Shown here: positions 1-9,780 of the stretch, one piece after another
Layout: every line of letters starts with the position of its first letter
How positions within the stretch are numbered: the stretch's first letter is position 1
From: Cladobotryum mycophilum
Lineage: Eukaryota; Ascomycota; Sordariomycetes; Hypocreales; Hypocreaceae
NCBI GenBank assembly: GCA_036429605.1
Contig: CM071591.1
Span: forward strand, 1,302,001-1,366,000
Length of the DNA: 64,000 bases
Direction: 5' to 3'
Notes under the pieces: model-generated
Seen by the model: only the letters and a program-made list of their open reading frames with translations
Told to the model about the DNA's origin: nothing
Database searches by the model: none
Made by a program: the position numbers and the translations under genes

Positions 1-264
1 CAGATCGAGCGGTAAGAGGTCACAATCTAACAATAGGATCTTGGTACTATAGATGACATCTGGATTTATTTGTCTAGTAATCATGTTACCTACGATATTC
101 TATCATATCTAGGATTCTCCCCAGACGACTATAGCTTCAAGTCTCGTATTAGAAGGCCAATAGGATTCCGGTCATGGGATAAAATGTACCGAGTAAGACA
201 CGGCTATTTCGGGGAGGAGGAGGAGGAAAACTCCTCAAGTTCAGCTCACTTGAACAACTCAAAA
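1..264. repeat. Probable 3' flank of a further upstream protease copy
   Basis: No gene is seen. Near 70-90 the stretch shares about 18 nt (atttgtctagtaatcatg, one mismatch) with the 3' flank of the decayed protease copy at about 2751-2770. The boundary at 265 was chosen because the next stretch matches 1625-1700. I infer that another protease unit, or its relic, lies just left of the window. The similarity is short, so this is tentative. Confidence 0.3.
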
Positions 265-860
265 CAGGGAACACGCTGTTTACTCCCTTGCGGATACAAA
301 ACTGTGCGCGGCTCATCACCGATCCGAGATTCCTGACCTTGGCTTATTACTATCATCGTCATCAGGTCTCAAACTGGCACCCCACAATGATGTCTCCAAC
401 AGCATCATGTGCCAAGGCTACTCCATATCTCTCTACATGGCTGGAACTTCTTCCATCACGATAGGTTCGTTTTTTGCTTCTGCCTCGTTTCCAGGTTTCA
501 AACAACACTTTGTAATTGGGTATGATCCCTTTCCCCCTCCTCTCAGCGCCCGCTATTTGCGTTCTGCCTTGGTTGCCAAGCCAAAAGGGATGGCATCGTG
601 GGGGTTGCTCCCCACCCCTCCAACCCCCTTTTTGGTTGCTCTCGAGATGACGGACAAGACATTGCCTACCGACAATCGTTTGGGGTGTGCTGCTCATTTC
701 CCGTGTGTTGAAACGTGAAAGTTATAAAGAGCCCTCCTCCCCTTTCTCCCCTCCTCTTCATTATCATCAACCCTCCATCAACCTCATACAAGTCAGCGTC
801 TTCATCATCAAAGCTTCCTCTCTTGCTCAAGGCTTACTTGATCAGAATAAATACTCCAAC
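265..860 (+). promoter_or_regulatory. Upstream region of the S1 protease gene, with TATA box
   Basis: A TATAAA box lies at 723-728, about 138 nt before the ATG at 861, followed by a pyrimidine-rich leader. The block is duplicated. The segment at 274-300 (gtttactcccttgcg then gatacaa) resembles 1639-1665, and 485-520 (gcctcgtttccaggtttc) resembles 1856-1880. The copy-2 TATAAA is at 1953-1958. The duplicated unit therefore includes promoter as well as coding sequence. Confidence 0.55.
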
Positions 861-1592
861 ATGATCATCTCAAGCCTCCACCAGGTCGCGACTTTTGTTA
901 TTGTTGCATCTGCCTTCTTTCAGACGGCCGATGCTATTGGCGACATCGTTGGAGGCAAGGATGCCCAGCCCGGTCAATTTCCTTCCGTCGTCAGTCTGCA
1001 GAGTATCGATGGCGGGCACTTTTGCACCGGCACCGTCTTCAATGACACCACCATCCTTACTGCTGCACACTGCATCAGGCCTGACATACACCTTACTTCC
1101 GTGGTCGTGTATGGAACCGTCACTCCCATGACAGACGGCCTACGATTGAGCATCACGTCGGCTTCCCAACATCCAGACTACGATCCCGAGACTGACTTCA
1201 ACGACCGTGGCTTTGTTTACATCAAAAACACAACTCCTCTCCGTCGGACGAGCTTTCGATTTGAAAGCGTAAAGGCATCGGAATCTCTTATTGTAGCCGG
1301 CTGGGGTTTCACCCACCACAGAAGAAGAGATTTGCCTCACAATTTGCAGTACGCCGAGGTGGAATCAATCAGCAACGAGGACTGTTCCTTGGTATGGGGA
1401 AAGGATGGCATCGCGGCTACAGATTTATGCACTAAACCTACTGAAAATGCCGGGTTTTGCGCTGGCGACTCTGGCGGGCCTCTGTTTGATAAGGAGGGAA
1501 GGCAAGTTGGCATTGTCTCGCGTGGTAGTGGTGTTTGCGCAAATAATTACTTCCCCGACATATATTGCCGAGTAGGTCTAGAGCGGCCTTGA
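861..1592 (+). CDS. Secreted chymotrypsin-fold (S1) serine protease
   Basis: Single-exon, 243-aa secreted endopeptidase precursor. The ATG at 861 is chosen because a hydrophobic signal peptide follows (about residues 1-25, ending ADA). Next come a short propeptide and the mature N-terminus IVGGKDAQPGQF. Catalytic His lies in LTAAHC, catalytic Asp most likely in DFNDRG, and catalytic Ser in GDSGGPL. Cys pairs typical of the family are visible: FC..AAHC, DC..DLC and FC..GVC. The residue at chymotrypsin position 189 (two before the Cys in GFCAGDSGG) is Gly rather than trypsin's Asp, so cleavage after Arg/Lys is not assured. The C-terminus stops at TGA 1590-1592, right after RVGLERP. The family normally runs about ten residues further through a conserved Trp helix, so the protein may be slightly truncated. 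A TATA box at 723-728 fits. A decayed tandem copy follows. Confidence 0.85.
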   Translation: MIISSLHQVATFVIVASAFFQTADAIGDIVGGKDAQPGQFPSVVSLQSIDGGHFCTGTVFNDTTILTAAHCIRPDIHLTSVVVYGTVTPMTDGLRLSITSASQHPDYDPETDFNDRGFVYIKNTTPLRRTSFRFESVKASESLIVAGWGFTHHRRRDLPHNLQYAEVESISNEDCSLVWGKDGIAATDLCTKPTENAGFCAGDSGGPLFDKEGRQVGIVSRGSGVCANNYFPDIYCRVGLERP

Positions 1593-1728
1593 TTTGAGAT
1601 ACACACTGTTGGATAAGATATATGTACGGTTACAAAACGTTGTTTACTCCTTTGCGCATACAATCCTGTGTGGTTCCTCACTGATATGAGTTTAATGAGA
1701 CTTTACCTGTATTAACACCGGCCCTTGG

Positions 1729-1770
<42 letters not shown>
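1729..1770 (+). repeat. (ATC)14 microsatellite
   Basis: Fourteen perfect ATC units between protease copy 1 and copy 2. The matching place in the first unit (about 353-366, tcatcgtcatc) is not expanded, so the expansion followed the duplication. It creates a poly-Asp ORF on the minus strand that I do not regard as a gene. Confidence 0.95.
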
Positions 1771-1771
<1 letters not shown>

Positions 1772-2054
1772 CCCACCATCGTCATCGGGCATGATGCAAC
1801 TAGGCCGTCCCTCCATGTAAAATATCTCCAATAATAGTTATTTTGTTTTGTTTCAGCCTCGTTCCCCAGTTCCAAACAAAAACCTGTCATTGGGCCTTGT
1901 CCTACCCTTCTATTGAGGTGTGAAAAAAAGGAAAAAAAAGGAAAAAAAACCATATAAAAGACGACTAATATCATCACCATCCCAAAGATTTCACTCATCC
2001 AGACACACCGTCTTCCCTAGACTTCCCTCCCCCTCCCCTTTATTTTTATTTTCT

Positions 2055-2700
2055 ATCGTGGGAGGTAAAACGGCCAAGCCCGGCCAATTCCTCACCACTG
2101 TCAACAGGCAAATTGACGGACACCACTTCTGCAGCGGCACCATTATCAGGCCAAACGTCATCCTCACTACTGCTCACTGCATCGACGTCGCCGCCCGCTT
2201 GCTAGATAGTGTAGCCGTCGTGTACGGAACGACCAACGTCAAGGTCGGCGGCAAGAGGGCAAAGGCGGTTTGGGCTACGAAACACGAGAATTATGGCTCT
2301 CCTAGACCCTTTCCAAACGGCATTGGCTTGATCTTCAGGGGAAATGGACGTCACGTCAACGGCGATACGGCTTGATAGCGTACCGGAAATGGGGCCTGTT
2401 ACCGTAGCTGGCTGGGGTGCATACGAGGTCGGAAGAAGTGGGGCTATCGAGTTATAATATGCTGAGATGACCACAATAAGCGAAGAAGACTGCTCCAAGG
2501 CATAGTAGGGGACATATGACATTGAAAGAACGAATATATGCACTGCAGGTATAAGCAGGCTAGGTGCTTGCCATGATGACTCTGGTGGGCCTCTATTCGA
2601 CGAATGGGAAACCAAGTTGGGATTTTCTCATTTGGTCTTCCTTGCGCCGTCAGTACGTCAGATGTGTATCCCGTGTCAGCGAGTATTGGGAATGGATTCA
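2055..2700 (+). pseudogene. Decayed second copy of the S1 protease
   Basis: The relic begins at the mature N-terminus (IVGGKTAKPGQF), keeps the His region (LTTAHC) and, after breaks, the WG segment (VAGWGAYE), EEDC and DDSGGPLFD around the catalytic Ser. No signal peptide precedes IVGG: the upstream frame runs straight into leader-like sequence. The frame is lost near 2340-2375, and stops sit at TAA 2455-2457 and TAG 2503-2508. The residue before Asp-Ser is Asp rather than Gly. A TATAAA at 1953-1958 matches the promoter of the intact copy. It is non-functional as read. Confidence 0.85.
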
Positions 2701-2710
2701 AGGCAACCAG

Positions 2711-4900
2711 GATTCGTGAAGGTCACGAGGTAACGCGAAGATGTCAGTGTCCATTTGTCTAGCAATCATGGATGACCAAGATGTTCCGTAACCTGCAACT
2801 CTCTCGCCATTACTAGGTATGTATGCTGCAAAGCCGTTCACGGCCTATGGATTGATTGTCACGTTTCTCAAAGCAACATTCGCTTCATCCGAGATCATGC
2901 TCGCTCAAGACGACTGTTTATAATAATCTCTATTGGTTTTAGCTCCACTGGTGAGAGCCGATATGGTTTTGGGCCCCGAAGTGAGTTACTCTTGAGTACC
3001 ATGGCAATCCCCATCGCAAGAGAGTTGCGTTGAAGATGAAGGAACAAGTTGCCCCTTAGGGCTTTGTGTGGTTCGCTTAGGAAAAAGCATTATCATGATG
3101 TTCCAACTAAGGAGAAAAGCTAACTTTGAATAAACTTCCATAGCCATCGCGACGATATTCAACAAGCCGGGGGATCCTTGAGTAACAAATGGGTGGTAGA
3201 TTCTGTACTGTGTCTCAAGACGAATGGTAGTCGGCCAGCTATGGTTGGCCACACAATAACTCGTCCAGCTTAGCGGAGCCCTCCGGGTGCAGAAATCTCC
3301 GCTTGTTTTGGCGTACAAAGTGCCGCCATCCGATAAACGGAATGCACATTGCCGGGAGACAACACGCGTGGCTCTCGGAGCCTCGGGGATGCATGTACGA
3401 CAAGCTCTGAAAAAGAAAAAGGGGAGGTGGAAAATCCGGGGTAGCGTCTAAAGCTCCAGCCAATACATAATCTTGAATTTTGATGCGGGGATAGTCCCGA
3501 GTCAAGTTGTGAGGGCTTGACATGATGGCACAGTGCAGATGGAGGAGGCAATGGATTGGAGCGCCACCTACTCACTACGAGGCGACCATTGAATGCAACG
3601 CCCAGGTCTGAAGATGTCATAGCCGCGTGGAGAACGTCGCTGATTTCTTTCAATTTACATAACCACTAACATAGCCTAGCAGAGTCAATCAAGTTCTTGC
3701 TTCTGGGGAAAACTGCTAGCATGACGAAACTGCTCATGCGGCTCCAGACGGTTGAAGCGATCCATGGGCTCGAAAAAGTGATTGATTGGCAATTGCGCAA
3801 GTCCATGTTGTTTCCGAAGTCTTAATATGAAGAAGGGATTATAGATAAGGCACTCCTTGTGGCAGATTTGTGGTGATTGGCCGCCTCCGCATATGGTTGA
3901 CCAGTAGGAAAGGACCAGACGAAATGACAATGGGTTCGGTCAAAGTGGAACTCGGCGCCTTGCTCGACGTTGTACAAGGGCATTCTTGACGTTTGCTGCT
4001 CGACTCGAATGTGGCCGAGTACCTGCACGGCGCGTGATGCTGCTTCAGCTGTCCCTGCCCGTTTATTTTTTGCAGGCTCACCGGCTACAATGGCTCCATC
4101 CAATACCCCAGACCCTCGTGGCTGGACCGTGGCGTAGCTAGAGGGTCGATGCAACTGAAATCATGGAGTAAAGAGCAGGCGCCCGCCGCCATGTGCCTTG
4201 ATAGGTGGTTAGCCATGTATGGGTGGGAGCGTGTTGGAGTCCCATTGGAAGACAGGCCCGACACCTTGACGCCTTGTCCTGCACGGCCCATCTCGATGGG
4301 AGAGGCGCCACCCATACTTGGTCTGCAGAAGCAAGGTTGACGAGGCCAGGTGACTTCGGGAGGCAGAGGCGGGGTTCTGGAACAAGGTGGTTTTGCGGGG
4401 TGGCGATCTCTCTTTGAATCTTTGCCGAACTGGTGAGGAGGACCTCCACTCAACGTGATTTTATAGAAGAAAGGATGCTTGCAGCACGATGCCGTCTGCC
4501 TTGCAAAAAGGACAAAACAAGCAAGTCGTCATAGCCAATTGGCCGGCATTGTATTTCGTGTTAATTTTGCAAGTATCAATTGAGACGTAAACTATGCTAA
4601 TGGAAGGCAACGTTGATGCTATTGACCGTTTGGAATAGTGGCGATCATCATGTCTGCAACGTTTTCTTGTACGTTGAACGGCATGCTCAGTGTCCCGAGG
4701 CTTTAATGGCGTTGCGATTAGAGTGTGATCGTCGATGAGCCTTTGCCAAAGTCCAGCCGCACCAAAGCCCTGGTCTGTAGGTCAGAGGTGGCATCACCCT
4801 GGGAGGGAGGTTCCTGAACGTGCAGGTGGCAATAGTAATGAGTCCTTCAACGGTAATATGTGAGATAATGAAATGTGACCAAGGAGAATTAGGGAGTGTA
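2711..4900. other. Intergenic, no gene recognised
   Basis: Several open frames of about 100-130 codons exist on the minus strand (for example 3270-3653 and 4085-4453). They overlap one another in different frames, show no recognisable domain and no coherent intron structure. I see no RNA gene or repeat array. Decayed coding sequence beyond recognition is possible. Confidence 0.5.
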
Positions 4901-6937
4901 GGCTTTTATGCATGGGCATAATGGGTCTCACTCGACTTTCAGGCTATCACAATGTACTCTGTAGCGTAAGTGATGACACGACTCGGCAAACTGCAGAAAA
5001 TACGCACATTGAAACACGGTGCCTGGAAGTATCACCCACGTACGGAGTACAGCATGTACAAGTCGGTATGGAATTCGCCAGGTTGCAAAGCCGCAGCAGG
5101 GGCATCTCTTGCATGACCGGTCTGTCAGTGGTCTGCATGTATGCATACATCCTACACTTGTATGACATATGCCGGAGAAGTGGGGATGTGCAAGGCGTGG
5201 CCCATCAAGCCCATGGAAGCAAGCCTTGAAGCCTTGAAGCTTTGCAAGCTCTGCAAGCTCCTCATCGACTACTGCGCAGGAGGAGGAGGAGGAGGAGGAG
5301 GAGGAGGAGGAGGAGGAGGAGGAGGAGAGGGAGAAGCACAAACGACGTGTACGTAGTCGTGAGTCAATGGCGTTGCACCGTTCTGGCCATCCAAGCAATC
5401 GGAACCAACCTGCGACCGCATGTCTTCTTGGCTCTTGATCGTGAGGCTGCTAAGAAGAGGCAAAGGTAAAAAAAAATTGATGAATGAATAAGGTAGTGAT
5501 GAAGTATCCATGAATACGATGGCGACGAGAGAGAGGGGAAATTGGTCACTATCGAAACGGAAGGCACAAGGAAGAACACACAAAATGTACAAATGCGAGT
5601 GCAAGTGCAAGTGCAGCAGGGATTCAACGGGGAATGTTCCTGCCGAATTTTTGTGAAACGCTGTTCTCATGCGTGTGTTACACACAAAGTTACAAGTACG
5701 TACTCCGTAACGGAGTATACGTTCCAAGTTGTTATACCTAGTAGATTCCTTGCCTATCATGACTGTAATTGCAGTGCTTATTATGCATTTGGCAAGAAGT
5801 GGCCCCAGTTTGAATTGTCCCAATCTCCCGTGGTACTGCAGTCATCTACAAATACTCGCATGTACGCCGTGCCCTGCTAGTGTTTGTTCAATTGTAGGTA
5901 CTTTCAAAGTATCCATACCCGTAAATCGATTTCATTTCTCGTCAATTGGAATTTCCATACCATACCTATAGTCCTCTTTTTTTTTGCCGCCAACGCCCTA
6001 AAAAAGCGAGACCGGTTTCGGATGTGCTAACAAGGTCTCAGTTGACTTGAACGCCCTGCTACTCTGACGTAGTACAAGGCAAGGTACCTCTGGGTATTTC
6101 TGGTAACACTGGCCTGGCCTGGCTGGTTCGGTTCAGCTCAGTGTGGGTGGTCGCGTGTCTGCTACTACAAGACAAGTACCTATTTTCAGACCACAGCTGG
6201 GCAATTCTTCGTCTTTGACGATACGTCAGTTTTTCGACGGAAGCAAAAAGCAAGACTACCTAGTACCTATGATGGAAAGTACCAACTTGAGTTTGGATTA
6301 TTCAATAATATTTCGGTAGAGACTTGAATGTCAATGCCGAAGGTCTGGCTAAACTAAGGTTCGGTTCCTCTTGATCCTAACGACTAGGATGGAATGCGTA
6401 CCTGTAAGAATAAGAGCTTCTTCATCCCCTGCGTGTTGGTGTGTGATGGTGTGTGGTATGGTATGGTGCGGTGTGGGGGGAGGATGCCTGAATTAATTAA
6501 CTTGGGAAAACTCTCGCATACGAAACATTGCTACTACTTGTTCTTAGATACCTACTATAATATTCATTAGACAGACAAACCCATACAGTCCCAAGTCCCC
6601 ATCGGTTTATGCCCCCTCCCGCACACACACATACTATAGACTAGGTGCCATGCCATACACATACACACGACATCCATCACATCACGCACCACAAACAACA
6701 AGAATTTCTCCTCACAGTGGCATGATGCGCACCATACCATTGTTCCTCGCTCCACTCAGTCTACGAGCCGCGTTTCGACCCCAGAGGCCGATCCAAAGGT
6801 AACCTCATAGTCCATCCACTATGCCAATTCAGTTCCAAGCGGTAACCTAAAAACCCCAGGCATGGCCTGACCCTGACCTGCTTGAGGGGGAGAGAGGGGA
6901 GAGGGGGATAGTCCATAGTCTATTGTCCATGCTGTAG
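4901..6937. other. Intergenic, low-complexity rich, no gene recognised
   Basis: No coding region can be supported. The stretch holds a (GGA)n tract at 5278-5328, scattered tacggagta/ggtacct-like words, and TG/CA-rich tracts near 6430-6480 and 6610-6680. Confidence 0.5.
5278..5328 (+). repeat. (AGG)n microsatellite
   Basis: About 17 uninterrupted AGG units. Reading it on either strand yields poly-Gly, poly-Arg, poly-Ser or poly-Pro ORFs, all artefacts of the repeat. Confidence 0.95.
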
Positions 6938-9780
6938 TTGGTGGGAATTGGTAGGGCGGTAGCTTGGAAGCTGGACCTTTTCCCTCTCACATTGAAAACT
7001 TGCGTCCATCCTATTCAACCATGGCATGCCATCCACCCATCATACAGAAGTACCTTGCTTGCCCACCATTCTGATTACCTTTCTGCATATCCTTGCTTGG
7101 AGGCCTTTCCCCAAGTTCTCCATCATCCATCTCATTTATCCTGTCACCTCCCCCATCATCCTCTGCTTGTAACAAAGACAAGGCGGCATTCTTGCTTTTC
7201 GCCCCCAGCCATCCCCATCCTCATCCCTCCCCCTGTTAGCTCTTCTCTATTCCCGTTTACCAAACCTGTATGTACATACTTGCATGGAGGGGAGCACTCT
7301 GCTTCTTCTCATCTTGACGACTCGACCCCCCCCCCCCCCCCGCCCAAGTAAACATCGGAAAAAGCATATCATAAGGCCCAGCCTCCCCCCACTTGAAGGC
7401 GTAAAATTCATCACTCCGCTGCTCTTGTGCTCCTCCGTTTCCCGTGAGGCCCCTCCCCCTCTTTCCGCTGTCTCTCCACATCCCCCCAGACGGCCAGGCT
7501 ATCCGGATCGCCAAGTCTCTTCTTGCTTGCTTGCTTGCCGGAAACCAGGCACCTTTCGAAGAACTCGCACGGTACGACCGGGTACCTTGTATTCAAGGTC
7601 ACTTTCAGAAACTCTTGCATAAAAGAGTGCACCCACAAAAATATACATCTACAGTCACATTACCTGTAGGTACATAGTAGGTACAAGCTCCACTTGCAAC
7701 CTTTTTCTTTTTTTCTTCACTCTTCTCTCCAAAGGCGCCCGGGGGACGACCCGAGGATTGAGAAGAGGAGGACCCCAGTCTTCGTTCTACTGCAGGTCTT
7801 TCCATTTTTCCTTTGGCAATTTAAATTTTCCCATTCCCTTGCTTCTTGCATGCTGCCGAGCACTCGCCGTGCCTCTGCTGCAACATCCTGCACATAATAC
7901 AACGCAAAACCCCCGTTCGTTCGGCAGCGTCTCAGGGGCCACTCCAGTGCCAAAGCTTCCTTCTCTCCACTAAAGGCCTCCCAAAAGAGGTACTTCGGGG
8001 TACTCCGGTTCCCCATATCTCGCTTCTCATTGCGCCGCCGTCTTTGTCCACGCCACTGACTGGCGCCGCTGGACGCTGCCCACTGCCCTGGCTAGCAGAG
8101 AGGCCCTGTCGAGAGCACTAAACTTGAAGTAATCATCAGTGGAGGCATCCTGCTGCTGCTTGCTGGTACTGCTACTGCTACTACTGCTACTGCTGTTTGC
8201 GCTGCTTGCTGCCGTTGCCGCTGCTGGTTTACTGTAACTGCACTGCTGCACTACCACCACCACCACTTTCCTCCACACACCAAGACCAAGACAAATCCAC
8301 CACCACGACACACCACCACCACCACCACCACAACCCGCCCGACCCTTTTTTACAAACGTCGACTTGCCTGTCGCTGCGCCAGCTCGTGTGTCGCAAAGCC
8401 TTCAACTTGTCCCTCCCCGCTTTCGGATTCTCGATACTTCTCTTCTACTTCCTTTAACCTTCTTCGCCTTTTTCTCACGCTTCTAGTTTTCTCCTTCTTC
8501 TCCTTCTCGCACCCTCCCTCACACTCTCTCCTCCCATCCGTCCATCGACAAGTCCAAACGAGAGGCACCAACGACCGGCGCGGTCTTCCTCCTCCCCTCC
8601 ACACCCACTCGCCATCCTTCGCAGCGTTCTCCAGACATCGCGTATTGCGCTGCCTGGCGTCTGCATCGCAGCGCACATCGGCGCTTCGGTTTGGCGACAA
8701 AATCTCCTCGTGTCTCTTAATCATGGGCCTCGACTAGCACACCGTGTCTTCTCCAGCAAATAGAGGCCATCGTTTTCAACATCTTCATTATAGTCTTTCG
8801 TCATTGCTACCGCCCTCGACACCTCCTAGGTTGTGGCGGATGGGTGCATATGAGTGCTCCTCTTCTTTCTCCGCCATAGTTTGATCGTTTTTTTCTTTCC
8901 CTTTGGGCTTTGGGTTTAGACGCGCTGGTTTAGACATCTTGTTATACCCTCGAATTTCTTCCCCCTCCAGTTCTTAATCAATCGACAAATCGACAACCAT
9001 TCCTCTCTCTCTCTCGTCTCCCCCAACGTCACTACGGTACAGACCCCCAACCACACGACTCGACACGAAAGCTTTCGCCACCACCAAAAAAAAAAAAACG
9101 TATCAACTTCTCGCATTCAGCAATCGCTATAGCGACGGCTGTTTTTGTTATTTTACAACCCTTAGAGATTTTCTTCGTCTTCTTGATTATCAACGGATAG
9201 AGAGTACTTGTTGTCTTTTGCGACTGGTGAGTGGGCATCCTTTTGAGCTTCACCTGACTTGGAACCAATCGAACGCATGATGCGCCAAGCATTGCATGAG
9301 ATTGCGACGGGTCCCAATGCGAAGACTGTCATGCGCAGAAAAAAATGGACCATTTGACTGGCCTTCTTTCATGTTGTGTTGCTCATCGCTTGCATTGCAC
9401 CGTTTACTTTTGCGCAACACGATGCCCGCTTCAACTGTCTTCTCCACTCAACCCAAAATGCATGCTTGCGACACTGATCGGCTGACCATTTTCTATAGCT
9501 ATTATTTTCCGATTTGCCACCAAGGCTATTTTGTACTTGGCCCTCTTTCCTCTCTGAACCAACATCCCAATTGAGCCACATCGTAAGAACCCTTAGGCGT
9601 CTAGATTCAGCTACTCCGGATTTGAGGCTCTGCTCTTTGTCATCATACGACCTAGGGCACCACCACGATTTGGCTCTTTACCCAATCTTCTCGTTTTGAG
9701 TTCGCGCGAGGTTTGCAGCTTTAGCCACAAAAAGGGTTCGCGATCACTGCTTGCTTGAATACCACCGTCCAACCCTCATC
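6938..9780 (+). other. Promoter and long pyrimidine-rich leader of the PSP1 gene
   Basis: C/T-rich on the plus strand for more than 2 kb, with a run of 16 C at 7326-7341, GCT/CTG-rich sequence near 8140-8230 and CAC-rich sequence near 8255-8335. Many short ATG-started frames occur, none with a recognisable product. Long leaders with upstream ORFs and leader introns are common ahead of fungal regulatory genes, and I interpret the segment that way. Transcript ends cannot be placed from sequence alone. Confidence 0.45.

Noticed and set aside
1678..1998. Minus-strand ORF with 14 consecutive Asp
   Set aside because: Produced by the (ATC)14 microsatellite; no other protein-like content.
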